Assembly (NCBI GenBank): GCA_037367405.1
Contig: JAZKJV010006049.1
Coordinates: 496,001-560,000, forward strand
Direction: 5' to 3'
DNA length: 64,000 nucleotides
DNA from: Ottelia alismoides
Taxonomy: Eukaryota > Streptophyta > Magnoliopsida > Alismatales > Hydrocharitaceae
Shown: positions 1-11,766 of the stretch, piece by piece
How the letters are laid out: every line of letters begins with the position of its first letter
Position numbering within the stretch: position 1 is the stretch's first letter
Position numbers and translations under genes: made by a program
Notes under the pieces: generated by a model
Database searches by the model: none
Told to the model about the DNA's origin: nothing
Seen by the model: only the letters and a program-made list of their open reading frames with translations

Positions 1-600
1 AAATACTCACAATCACTCTATTTTTATTTTAAAAAACCTAAAAAACCATATATTCACAGAAAAATTCAAAAAAAATATTGTAGCTTCATTTCATCATGTT
101 TAACTTTTAGTAAAATTTTCACTAATTTTGCATTCTGTTTGTGTGGAATTGCATAAAAATTCATAAAAAGTGTCATTTTTCATTTGCTGCATTTTAAACC
201 CAAAAATTCCAAAAAAAATACATTCTGTATTCATAATTGGATTAAGTTTCTAGAAAAAAATACAATTTACCTAAATTGGATTAATTTCACATAAAAATTA
301 ATTTGGGTAAGTAGCTTATTTTCTTAATAGCCTAGTTCAACCACATTTTTTGCATTTGCATTTATATTACATAAAAAATATAACAAAATTCTACTTGGAA
401 AATCGTGAGCTAATTCATCTGAGTTGACCTAACATTGTTCCTTTGCCTCCTTGAGTCGACCGTAGATCTTGCTCATGAAAAATAAACCCAAAAAATGCAC
501 ATTAATTAATTCATTTATTTATCAATTCGTGTGGTTGATTTTTGATCGATCTTGATTGCTCGACTACAGCAACATGACAAACATAGGGTGATTCAAGGCT
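1..600 (+). repeat. Fragment of gypsy (Athila-like) LTR, + sense
   Basis: AT-rich DNA with no gene. Read as reverse complement it aligns over most of its length with the LTR stretch at about 28960-29420, including the run around the motif TTGTTCCTTTGCCTCC near 436. It is therefore a piece of the same 3-kb LTR family found at 28837 and 37505, but in the opposite orientation. The left end is cut by the window and the right end is not clear. Homology was seen by eye, so identity is not quantified. Confidence 0.55.
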
Positions 601-640
601 CGTCAGTAACTCATGCTAGTAACAACCCCTCCCCCCCCAC

Positions 641-949
641 TTACGATAAGGCCATCCTAAGTATAACAAAAACTAAATGTATGAGAAAGGGAAGACCAAT
701 CACAAATACATAAGAATGTAATGAATTAGAAGAATGGGATATATAAAAGAAAGTAAAACAATATATATATAGAGAGAGAGAAGTAAAACTATATAGAGAG
801 AGAGACATTGTGATCTTGAATGACAGAATGATTGCAAAGGCTTTACACAAGACCATAAAGGTCCTTTGTAAAGAAACCTTCTCTACTCTGATTAAGTGAA
901 TAGTGCTTTCTATGAATGACTTCAATAATTATCCATTAATAACGAACAT
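641..949. other. AT-rich spacer, no gene recognised
   Basis: It contains short GA-rich and TA-rich runs (about 765-805) and an open frame of 94 codons on the - strand. That frame is low-complexity (Ser/Leu/Phe/Tyr-rich), lacks any recognisable motif, and I do not regard it as a gene. Confidence 0.4.
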
Positions 950-1093
950 AGTACCATTAGGTGATAACTTAGATATCTCAATGCTATTGTTGAACAACCA
1001 AACCTTCCGTCCTGGTTCAACGATCTTGAGGCGATTTCGCTTCTCATGCCATGTCTCGTCCTTGTAGATTAAGTTCTTCTCATATGTCAAGTT

Positions 1094-1125
<32 letters not shown>

Positions 1126-2400
1126 TTGCTCATTTGGATGCACTTGTCTCTTGCCTATGTCTATTAGCTTAAATTCGTTCATGATTCCCACTAGTAGATT
1201 ACAATGGAGAAGTTCCCAGAAGGGTCTTGTAAGATGTCTTATAGGCCTATAGAACTTGGTTAAATGAATTAAGACCTATATTCCTATTTGGTCTAACTAT
1301 CTTTGAAGAATTGTTTGCATCTCTCAATTCGACACTTCGACCATTCATTGGCTTGCCGATGGTAAGGAGTAATTTGAGAATGATCGTACCATAATCCTCA
1401 ACCTATCATAACATCTATGTTAATGAAGTGATTACTACCATTAGAAATCACAACCTTTGGGATCCTGAACCGTGAAATGATATGCTCGTGTAAGATATTA
1501 CAACTGCATTTTGAATCTTGTATGTTTACCATTTCACTATAAAGGCATTTTAAAAGTTAATTATAATCCATGAATAGCCTCCACCCACTAGCTAACATTA
1601 TAGATGGCCAATAAAATGTGCTTAAACCCTTGGATATTAATAAGTGGGTCCATGAAATCAAAACCCCATGCATCAAATATCTAACATATAGTTACCAGCT
1701 TTATCAACATTGAATTTTTGGGACCCCTAATCCCTTTCATTTTCTAACAGACATGGTAGCTCTCGGTTATGGGACAAGTGTACTTCATGAGAGTATGCCA
1801 CTAGAAACTTGTTTGAAGTATCTTATGTGCCATTTTCTTCCCATAATGCCCCCCTACCTCTAACGTATGTCATATAGTGAGGACATTGGAATATTCTTCT
1901 TGAGGAATAGATCTCCTCTAAATGCAATCCGGTCCCTCATGAAGAGAACTATCCTCCCAAATGTCTTACGTGGACTCTTAATAGAATTACTCAATGTGGT
2001 CTTGGACTAACCTTGTGAGACCTTCTTGGAGATAAGAATATTCACAATGTCGTCATAACATTAGAGTGAAGTAACATATATCATCACTTGATCTGGAAAT
2101 TTTCGAGTACCGCCATGGATATAAACTTCTAAGATCTCTTGCTATTCAATATGGGATGCATGATCTATCACAGCATTCTTAGCTCTAGTTTTATCCCTAA
2201 AATCCAAATCCAACTCCTATAGCAAGAGAACCCAACTTAGATCACGTGCCTTGGTGTCCTTATTTTCTATAAAAACTGAATATGGTCAATAAACACAATC
2301 ACATTTGAGACTAAAAAATATGACATGAACTTATTCAAAGCAAGCACATTAACCATCATTTCCTTTTTTTATAATAGTTTAGTTATTCTGTACATTATTG
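950..2400 (-). pseudogene. Ty3/gypsy RNase H and integrase relic
   Basis: The - strand translation, with stops and shifts, shows two recognisable pieces in the order expected of a Ty3/gypsy polyprotein. At about 2350-2150 is an RNase H tail, with a VIVFIDH-like block followed by a run ending in DFRDKTRAKNAVIDH, the decayed form of the RDKKG-ENVVADHLSR signature common in Athila-type elements. At about 1510-1300 is an integrase core stretch (HIISRFRIPKVVISNGSNHF followed by a TPYHRQAN block), matching the conserved region that ends in TPYHPQTNGQ in gypsy integrases. The Asp of the ISDG motif appears as Asn, so it is not functional. RT and gag are absent: the relic abuts LTR-like sequence at about 2425, implying an internal deletion. 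Confidence 0.7.
1094..1126. repeat. (AC)n(AT)n microsatellite
   Basis: Alternating AC then AT dinucleotides inside the decayed gypsy relic. Confidence 0.9.
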
Positions 2401-2424
2401 ATAAATTAATAATCGGCTAACCTA

Positions 2425-4330
2425 AATGGGCTCGTTGTAATACCGCCAATTACGGGTCAATCAGAGTCGAGCGAGAATCTCGTGAGGAATGGCTTAACTA
2501 AAAATCTCTTGAATAAGTACAGGGTCGAACACATGGATACTGCTATTTAGCTTATCTAATTAAGTCCTAAAATATGTAATTAGGCTACTCTAAGATGTCA
2601 CCGAAGTCAAGCATGCAAGGCACTACAAGATGGATGCATGAGTGTTTATGGCTTTTTTATGCAAAGGTTAGATATGATACAAAATAGGACTAAATGAACA
2701 AGAATGTACACGACAAATAAATAAACAAACAAACTCACAATTAATGCTCCTGACTCATTGATTTAGTAATTAAATTATCAAGCATAAAAATGGTCCAAAG
2801 TTATGGCAAATTAATTCATACGCACTAATTGGTCTAAGTCACCAATGCATCAACCAACTCAATTCATGTATCTCTTAATCAACCAACATAATTGAATCCC
2901 CTAAAATGACTCTAAATCATGAATTAATGTCCATATAAATTCAGATTAGGGCTAATTTTGTCAAGGCAAACCAAGGGTTCATAGGCACATTTAAGACAAA
3001 CAACCATGCAAATTAACTCAATTAGATAATGATTTGAGCCAATATAATTCTATGGATTTTTATTCATGTTTAACAAGGTATATTAGAGAGAGAAATACAT
3101 CATATGAAAAATCATCAAAGTATCTTTAAATCAAGACAAATTTCATAAAATTTGGAAGTAAGGTTCATAATATATCAATGTATTAAGACATGGGAATATT
3201 TGTGAGAAAAATATAACAAAACTATCTCAAATAGGTCCAAAACATGTCTAATGCAATTATAAAAACTTTTGGGGTGAAACATGCAAATAATCCATGCACG
3301 GGGATGAAATAGGAATTAAAAAGAACCGGCAGGGCATATCTTAAAAATTTCTAGGCGACACACGTTGGGCATGCATAGGACTAAAGTTCAATTTGGCTGA
3401 AGCACGACCTAACTTCTGCAATTATCCCCGCTCACTTGAGACAAGGCACGTAGTGTCAAGTTCACGCAAGGGTGCTCAACTTCAGGTGATGTGGCGTTGT
3501 TGGTTCTTCACACTGGCTCGACTCGCTCCAAGCCTCGAGTTTGAATCAATGCATTAGCGAGAGGTTGAAAACTTAATCAACATTGTTAGATCGGATCAAG
3601 ATGATCTAATCCAACAACAACAACTGATAGTCGATGTTATTTCCTCTACTCTGTGTATGACGTCGATGGAGCGGAGCTCTGGCGAGGTGCTTATTGCTCT
3701 TCTTCATTGTGGCATGAAGTCTGAAAGTCCGAGGAGCTCTCTGTGAGTCCCGTGAAAAAGCTAGAAGGGAGAACGAGAGCAGAGGGGTTCTGAAAGCATC
3801 TGGCGATGAGGGTTCGTCAGAGAAGAAGCACGAGATCAAAGCTTCGTGAAATTTCTGATCAATCCATTCCTTGGATCTTCTTGCACTTGTTAGACACATA
3901 GCTAAACACCACAAGAATCTATGAGAATGTATTAAATTTGGAGCGAGATGGAGGCTCGAGGGAGTGGCGGATGTTCGTAACCTAGTGGGTTCACGGCCAT
4001 TTGCAAGGGATGTGAAGGACAGAGGTGGAGGTTATTGTGGAGAAGCATAGGGAAGAAGGGGGGTGAGTGCGTGAAGATGGCCAGAGAATGATGAGGATGA
4101 TGGAGTCCTCAAATGGTAGCAAGGGTATGTGTTTAGGTGCTAAGATAAAATGGAGAAATAAGGAGAAGAGTAAAATGAAGATTACCTCGAGAAAATGATA
4201 GACATATGGAGGGACTCAGAGGGGCGAAGTGATAATCACAAAAGTACCCTAATTAATATTGTCCTTAATTGTTTTAGTTAGGCAATTAAGGATTGGTAAA
4301 AAAACAAACCATGCGAATAAATAAATCAAG
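2425..4330 (-). repeat. Possible LTR of a second gypsy family
   Basis: No gene is credible here. The layout (AT-rich flank, a GC-richer block at about 3400-4130, then AT-rich again) and phrases such as GGGTCGAACACATGG near 2522 echo the LTRs at 28837 and 37505, but base-level alignment is weak. It lies directly upstream (in - sense) of the RNase H/integrase relic, where a 5' LTR would be after loss of gag and RT. A 102-codon frame at 3606-3914 on the - strand sits in the GC-richer block and has no recognisable domain. Confidence 0.3.
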
Positions 4331-4339
4331 TTAAAGTGA

Positions 4340-5424
4340 ATTAAGTGTGGTTTTGTGTTTATTTAACATTGGCAAGCCCTATGGTCAACTCAAAGAAACA
4401 AAAAAATCAACTAGGGTTCATATCAGATCTCTTAGGTCTTGGTTTTCAAGGAGGATTTTTTGGTATTTTTTATGCAATATGAATGCAAATACAAATAACA
4501 ACTAGGTTCTTAAGAAAATCAACAAACTTAGCCAATTTAAATTTAATGCAAGACTGATCCAAAATATCAAAGTTCTATTTTCCTAAAAACCTTATGCAAG
4601 AGTTAATGCAAAATGCATTTTTGTATTTTTATCAATTAGTATGCATGCATGAAAATGGATGATTTTTAGGGGTTTTTATGCAATTTTTCATGCAAACAGT
4701 ATGCAAAATTAATGAAATTTTGACAGAAGCTAAATTATGATGAAATAAACTCACTAAGTTTTTTTAGAGTTTTCTATCTTATTTGATTTTATGAATTTTC
4801 TACTGAAACAGAGTGAATGTTAGTAATTAATTCTTAATAAATCCATAATGTAAATTTAGGCCAAACCAAATTTATTCCAAGTAGTTGTTTAAGTGTAGAA
4901 TCTAGGAGAGTTGAAATCTTGGCAAAATCTAATATGTTGATCAAATTATAAATCCATTACAAACTACACTCTACAATTATTTCAAGCACAAAATACTTCC
5001 ATCTTCATTGAAATTCGGGCACAAGTTAAAGCACAAACATGACCATATTATCTGATTTTTCTGGATATTTATAACATGTTTATGAGTTTACACAAAATTT
5101 TGAGTTCAAATGGGCAAAATATCAATAATTTCAGTACTTGATTTTTAGTAAATCAACTATTCATCAAATAAATCAGACCACATGCTCAATTTGTAGAGAT
5201 TAATATATTAAATGTAATGCAATTTGGAATTTACAAAATAATGAAATAATAAGGTCCAAAATAATGCTTAATTATAGGGTCATGATTGTAATATTGGAAT
5301 AAATATTCAACTAAAAAAAGTTATGCCAAATGAAACTTCTTTAATTACAATAAAATGAGGGGTTTTGCATAGTTTTCTTAATAAAAAGGGGGCATGCAAG
5401 TGAGTGGAGCAAAAGGAAGGGGTC
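4340..5424 (-). repeat. Gypsy LTR, left part, split by the copia array
   Basis: This aligns in the same orientation with the first kilobase of the LTRs at 28837 and 37505: the CTTAGGTCT block near 4433, the TTTTTTATGCAA block near 4466, then the long A-rich stretch with ATGCAAAAT motifs. It stops exactly at the copia insertion (5425) and its continuation is found at 22454-23975. So one LTR was interrupted by the 17-kb insertion. Its outer left end is worn away. Confidence 0.6.
5420..5424. other. Target-site duplication GGGTC (left)
   Basis: The five bases before the first LTR base (TGTTAGC...) are repeated exactly at 22449-22453 after the last LTR base. A 5-bp duplication is normal for copia integrase. 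Confidence 0.85.
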
Positions 5425-6686
5425 TGTTAGCAATGTGAGCCCGAGGCGAACCATTCCTACAATAAATGTTATTGTAATAAATGATTTATCAATAAAAGTT
5501 ATTGGTTTTGTTTCACTCCCTTTCTGATATTGAATGAATGAATGCACTATAAAGTCCCTCTGTACAATAAGTGTTGTGTACCATGGCCAACTTGATAATC
5601 ATACAGCTGTTGATTCAATGATTGAATCATAGAGGCTGATGCTTGGATGAATATCTAAGGAGTTAGATAGAGGACTCATCAAGCATCATCAATGATTAAC
5701 AAGTAGTGATCTCCAGTCTGAGTGGGAGATGGCAATCCCATCTCATTAGACTGATTTCTGATCGACCTCTCGATGCAGGTCCTCTGCATAGGAATATTGA
5801 TTCAGATGTGTCAGATTAGTTGAGTCAATGAGTTGACTTAACGAGATCGAGATAACCAAAGACCTATGATGAATACCGTCACATCACAGGCAAACATCCT
5901 CTGACCATAGACAAATATATTACTATATGTCTGAGCATGTACATTTGGCAGACCGATAGGTTGATGACCTAATCAAGGTCTATACACCGGCGAGCTGGTG
6001 TGCATGTAAGGGCATATGAGTAATATGATCTCTCAAAGGGATCATACAGGTTCACTTGTGAACCGGGAGACATGAGCTCACTCATGAGGTATTGGGATTG
6101 ACCAAATTCCATGCATGGTCATCATGCTTTATAAGCATGATATGAATTTGAAGGTAAGATATATGCTTTGTGAAAGCATATGATCTGTACCATATCCCAA
6201 GGACCAAGATTGAGAAACATAATAATCAGACTATGAAGATGACAGTGTAAAAGTGATCTTTATCTTCATGATGATCATGAGTCTTCCAGTATGCAGGATG
6301 TGCAGGTATTAGGAATACCTGAAGGGTGATTTGAACATAAACGATTGTACAACCATTACGCTTCCATTCCGAGGGAGTGATGAAACAGGTCTGGATTTTA
6401 GTGACTCCTCTCATCAGAGAAGTGACCTAATCTTAGTCCATTTACTGGACATTGATCTGAATGAGATTCAGATGCAATGAGAAGATTAGGTATACGGTCT
6501 TGATTTAATCAAGCATCTGTGAGAGGTCCATGAGATCTGGATTTGAGATGTGATCTCAATATCCAAGTCACTATACGTGGAACAATACAATCGCCCTGTC
6601 CTTATCTCCAAGTATCTGAGGAGAAATAGCATTGTTCTTAAATGGTTTAAGAACAATTCCATAAGATCTAAGCAAAGAGAAGTTGA

Positions 6687-6823
6687 TAATTAAATGTGAT
6701 TTAATTATCATGATGTATGAGAAATTATCCAATATAATTAAATGTGATTTAATTATTATGGATAAGAATAATGTGGATAGTAATATCCAATTATTCATAA
6801 TATATTATAAATGTGATTTATAA
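6687..6823. promoter_or_regulatory. Three palindromic AAATGTGATTT motifs in LTR A
   Basis: Three spaced, near-palindromic blocks centre on AAATGTGATTT or AAATGTGATTTA, each flanked by A/T-rich arms (TAATT...AATTA). They recur at the same place in LTR B and LTR C, about 0.6-0.7 kb upstream of the TATA box. Conservation and repetition suggest an enhancer or protein-binding array, but no binding protein can be named from the sequence. Confidence 0.45.
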
Positions 6824-7378
6824 TGTATTAGAGAGAGTTAAATATAATTTATATTAGTAGATTAATTATTAATGTGTATTGGATACACATTGTCTAATTA
6901 ATTGAAAATGTAAATTACATTTTGTTTTGGGTTGTGAATATGATTCACAATATTCCAATGTCAAGATTGCAATATTCCCAAAATTAATTGAGAATTATTT
7001 TGGTGAATTAAAATACCAAGAGATTGTTGTTGGAAAATAAGTAGAGAGAAATTCAAGGAGATGTGCAATCTCATGGATTGCCATGAGATTGCCCTCCCTT
7101 TGGAAAGAGGGGGGCGGCACCAATTTCCTTGTGAAATTGGTGGCCGTCCCCCCCCTTCCAAAGAGGAAGGTTGATCTCTTTTATATCCTCTCTCCTTATT
7201 TGATTGATTTAATATGGTATTAATATTTATTTAATTTATCAAATATATTTTTATCAAATTAAATCACAAGTTGTTGGTTTTTACCAACAACAATCTTGAC
7301 TATTGGATTGACATAAATCAATCTCATCCATTGATTTTATATGTCACATGGATTGAGATCCATGGATCCCAAAAACCC

Positions 7379-7386
7379 TATAAATA
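7379..7386 (+). promoter_or_regulatory. LTR A TATA box
   Basis: TATAAATA, conserved in all three LTRs at the same distance from the LTR end (about 0.57 kb), followed by GC-richer sequence. This is the expected U3/R boundary zone of a plant copia LTR. Confidence 0.75.
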
Positions 7387-7851
7387 GAGAGGCATGCTTG
7401 GCTCTCTCTTTACATGCTATTGTAGCACTCTTCTCTCTCTCTCTTTCTCCATACTCGACAGCCCTCTCTCCCCCTTCATCTTGGTGGCCGTCCACCTTGG
7501 TGGAGAGAATCGTCGTCGCCATCGCCTTCGCGCTGCCGCTTCGACGCTCTACGGTTCTCCATCTACTTCGAGTGCTTCGCCCACGAAGGAGACGTTCGAT
7601 CTCGTGCGACGAGATCAGGAGCAATTGTGCTTGGATCAACTTCTTGGATTGCGAGGACTACGCGGTTCATCCCCGCGCTCGCAAGCAATCTCTCCGACGA
7701 TCGGACTTGAGACAGGAGGTCTCTTCTCTTAGAGACTCGATCAACCACGCTTCAAGAGGTATTGCATTATACTTGTTGTGGTTATAGATGAAACGATAAA
7801 ATTGAATATATGATTATATGTTCTAATATAGTGCATTCTCAATTTCAGAAA

Positions 7852-9217
7852 ATGAAGGCCATGAATCCACCGAGCAGGCTTCTGGAGGTCAACCAATTGA
7901 CCGGACCAAATTACTCGGATTGGATCTGTAATTTGGAGCTTGTGCTTTCGGCAGAGCGCATCAGCTATGTGCTCTCTGAAAACAAACTTGAAAACCCTAA
8001 ATCTAAGGAAGATAAAGCATATAATGACAAGTATGATGAAGATCATGTCTTGGCTAGATGCTACATCTTGGGTTCTCTCTCCAATGTTCTTCAGAAACAA
8101 CATGTGGAGATGAGTACTTGCCAGGATATCATGCAGAATCTAAAGGATATGTTTGGTGATATTAACCGCACCCAGCGGTACAATATTATGAAAGAACTGG
8201 TTCACTGCAAGATGCAGGAAGGGACTTTGGTCCGTGAACACGTACTCAAAATGTTTGGGTACTTGTCAGAGCTAGAGACTCTGGGGGCAACGATGGATGC
8301 AGACATGCAATCTGATTTCATTCTGCTGTCATTGCCCAAATCTTTCAATAACTTTGTGGTGTCATTTCACACGAATAAGCTGGAACTGACAAATGCTGGG
8401 CTTCTTGCTGCATTAAAGTCTGCAGAAGACATAATGAAGAAAGATGGTCCCACTGGCACTGCAATGGTTGCACAGGTCAAATGGAAGCGTGGTGGGAAGC
8501 AAGGTTCTCAGAAGGGCCCGGCCCAGAAGAGAAAGAAGAAGGGACAAAGTGTTGGCTCATCTTCCAATGCATCCACTTTAATGGCGTCAAAAAAACCGAC
8601 GTCTGTCACCAGCCGGGGCACTGGAGGCGTAATTGCCCCGATTACCTGAAGTCGATCGACAAAGGTAAAGCCCCAGCAGGTATGAAATCTACTTTTATCA
8701 TTGAAACCAGCTTTCTCGTTGGACGAGAAGGAAGTTGGGTCGTTGATTCTGGTGCTTCAGTTCATGTATGCAATTTGTTGCATTTGTTTCAGGAAACTAG
8801 AAAGCTTGAAGAAGGGGAGATAGTCATCCAGATAGGATCTGATGCAAGTGTTGCAGCAGTCGCCGTCGGGACTTGTAGACTATCATTATCTAGTGGAAGA
8901 GTCCTAGTACTTAAAGAGTGTCTTTATGTACCTGAAGTCAGAAGGAATTTAATATATGTATCTAAGCTAGTTAGAAGTGGATATTCATTCCTATTTTGTA
9001 ATAAATTAGTTATAAATCATTATGATAAATATATTGCAGAGGGTATTTTGACTTCTGGAGGACTCTATGAATTGTGCATTAATGAGCATGTCATGAATGT
9101 TACAACCACTAATAAAAACCCTAAAAGATCCAGGAGTAATATAAATCATTCAAACAGGATTTGGCATCAAAGGCTTGGTCATTTATCTGTTGATAGGATC
9201 AATAAAAGGATGGACCT
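7852..9217 (+). pseudogene. Copia gag-protease, left unit (frameshifted)
   Basis: This is the N-terminal half of a copia polyprotein: capsid-like gag, nucleocapsid zinc knuckle, aspartic protease and the pre-integrase zinc region. The likely start is ATG 7852 (reading MKAMNPPSRLLEV); an in-frame ATG also lies at 7810. Gag reads to about 8610, where a 10-base deletion relative to the right unit removes the first Cys pair of the CCHC knuckle and shifts frame. Translation continues in another frame with GHWRRNCPDY, then the protease active site VVDSGAS at about 8739-8759 and the WHQRLGHLS motif of the integrase zinc domain near 9163. Near 9201 a 7-base deletion shifts frame again into pol. Lesions are assessed against the copy at 15997. 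Non-functional. Confidence 0.85.
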
Positions 9218-11707
9218 TTGGATTTTCTGCAGGTTCAACCTTTACCTACCTGTGAACATTGTATTCGAGGTAAAATGACTAGGATGCCTTTCCGTAACAA
9301 GGTTACAAGATGTGAAGGTATTATTGACCTAATACATACTAGTGTATGCAGTCCCTTCAGTACCGCGACTCGAAATGGATATCGATATTATTTGACGTTT
9401 ATTGATGACCATTCGCGATACGGGTTTATCTTCCTATTACGTCATAAGTCTGAAACCTTTGAAAAGTTCAAAGAGTTCAAGGTTTTGGTTGAGAACCAAA
9501 CCAATAGGAAGATTAAACGAATTCGATCTGATCGAGGTGGCGAGTACCTATCAGATGAATTTAAGGAATACCTTAAAGAGAATGGAATTATTTCAAATCT
9601 CACTCCTCCTGGAACTCCCCAACTTAATGGTGTTGCTGAAAGACGCAACAGAACCATCATGGATATGGTTCGTTCAATGATGAGCAAAGCACATTTACCA
9701 CTTAGTTTCTGGGGATATGCAGTAGAGACTGCAATATATATCCTGAATAAGATTCCTAGCAAATCTGTACCTAAGACTCCTCATGAGCTATGGTATGGAA
9801 CCAAACCTAGTGTTAATCACTTGAGGGTTTGGGGTTGCTTGGTCCATGCAAAGAATGTGGATGCAAGTAAGCTAGAATCTCGCTCTCGTGAGTGCTACTT
9901 CATTGGGTATGTTAAAGATGGTATAGGATACCAACTTTATGACCCTGAGACCCAAAAGGTTTTTGTCTCTAGAGATGTGAAATTTCTGGAGGATGATTTC
10001 CTTAAAAGTCAAGACAAAAGTGAAGTAGAGGAACTCATTGAGTCCTCTGAGGACTCTGAGCTTCCTGAACCAGAAACTGAAGAAGTAAATAAAGATGAAA
10101 CACCCATACCTCTTCGAAAGAGTTTGAGGGTGGTTGCCCCACCTGAGAGGTATGGATTCCATGTGTCAAGTGAAACTGACAATGATCCTACTTCATTTGA
10201 TGAAGCACTCGCGGATCATGACATGGAGAGATGGATGCTAGCAATGAAGTTAGAAATTGACTCCATGCATAAGAATGGTGTATGGACCCTAGAGGATCCA
10301 CCTAAAGGGGTAAAACCCATTGGGTGCAAATGGATCTTCAAGAGAAAGAGGGGACCTGATGGGAAAGTAGAGACTTTCAAGGCAAGGCTCGTAGCCAAGG
10401 GCTACACGCAGAGAGAAGGCATCGACTACGATGAGACATTCTCTCCTGTGACTGTGCTTAAATCCATTAGGGCATTGCTGGCTATAGCTGCATATCTTGA
10501 CTACGACATCTGGCAGATGGACGTCAAGACTGCTTTCCTCAATGGATACCTCGAGGAGGACATCTACATGGAGCAGCCCCAGGGCTTCATGACTGAGGAT
10601 GGCAAAGTATGCAAGCTGAAGAAATCCATCTATGGGCTCAAGCAAGCTTCTCGTAGCTGCAACATCAGATTTGACGAAACCATAAAGAGTTATGATTTTG
10701 TGCAGAATCCTGATGAACCTTGTGTGTACAAGAAGCTTAGTGGGAGCGCCATTGTGTTCATCGTGCTTTATGTAGATGACATCCTTATCATTGGGAATGA
10801 TACAGGGATGATGACCAGTGTGAAGATTTGGCTATCCCATACCTTTGAGATGAAAGATCTTGGAGAAGCCTCTTACATCTTGGGTCTGAAGCTGTTCAGA
10901 AATCGAGAGAAGAGGATATTGGGATTGTCACAACAAGGATACATTGAGAAGATTCTTGAACGATTCTGTATGGATAGTTCCAAGAAAGGATTTCTACCCT
11001 TGAGACATGGTATCCACCTATCTAAAGGAATGGCGCCTCAAACTGTTGAGGAAAAGAAGGCCATGGCTGGATGTCCTTATGCATCAGCCGTAGGAAACTT
11101 AATGTATGCCATGATGTGTACTAGGCCAGATATCTGCCATGCAGTGGGAGTGGTAAGTCTTTACCAATCCTGCTATGGAGAACAACACTGGAATGCAGTA
11201 AAGAACATATTCAAATATCTAAGACGGACGCAAGATTACATCTTGGTCTATGGAGATGGTGATCTCCAAGTCTTGGGATATACAGATTCTGACTTCCAAT
11301 CGGATATTGATGATCGAAAGTCGACATCAGGGTTTGTGTTCTTGTTAAACGGTGGTGTTGTGAGCTGGAGAAGCAAGAAGCAGGACACTACAGCAGATTC
11401 AACAACAGAAGCCGAATATATTACCGCATCGAATGCTGCAAAGGAGGCGGTGTGGTTGCGCAAGTTCGTCCAGGAGCTTGGCGTAGTTTCCTCTGATACT
11501 CCCATCCCACTACTCTGTGATAACACGGGAGCCATTGCCCAGGCGAAGGAACCCAGATGGCATCAGAAGAGCAAGCACGTAGAAAGGAAATACCACATCA
11601 TTCGGGAGATTAAAAAGCATGGTGACATCATCATCACCAAGGTGGCCTCCACCGACAACGTTGTTGATCCTCTTACCAAACCTCTGACACAGAAGGTTTT
11701 TGACTAG
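9218..11707 (+). pseudogene. Copia integrase-RT-RNase H, left unit
   Basis: An open stretch of 829 codons, lacking its own ATG because it is the downstream part of a shifted polyprotein. Domains in order: the CEHC zinc pair of integrase (residues about 12-15); the integrase core, where the first catalytic Asp is replaced by Ser (ACT AGT at 9338-9343, against Asp in the right unit) while the later Asp (SDRGG) and Glu (NGVAERRN) keep the exact 35-residue spacing; RT with YVDD at about 10769-10780; and RNase H with TDSD, TEAEY and CDN. A premature TAG at 11705 removes the last 14 residues present in the right unit. The RT and RNase H signatures look intact, but the integrase is disabled and the upstream frame is lost. 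Confidence 0.85.
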
Positions 11708-11750
11708 CATGTAATGAGTATGGGTTTAAGGCTTGTTCCTGAATGGTTCT

Positions 11751-11766
11751 GAGGGCTAGTGGAGAT
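11751..11766 (+). other. Polypurine tract, left unit
   Basis: A purine-rich stretch (GTGGAGA) ends one base before LTR B. This is the expected plus-strand primer site; the equivalent at 19921 reads GTGGGAGA. Confidence 0.6.

Larger units (their letters stand above)
5425..7797 (+). repeat. Copia LTR A (3' end deleted)
   Basis: Begins TGTTAGCAATGTGAGCCC and is collinear with LTR B until the bases GATGAAACGAT. There it jumps straight into internal sequence (AAAATTGAATAT) that in the right unit lies 1.7 kb past the LTR. The junction has about 2 bp of shared sequence (AT), typical of an illegitimate deletion. About 150 bp of the LTR end, the primer site and the leader are missing. The TATA box is at 7379. 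Confidence 0.9.

Noticed and set aside
7341..7787. Open frames of 100-148 codons on both strands in the 3' part of each copia LTR (also 13656-14104 and 21843-22287).
   Set aside because: They recur because the LTRs are repeated, overlap each other on both strands, carry no domain, and do not keep the same frame among the three LTRs.
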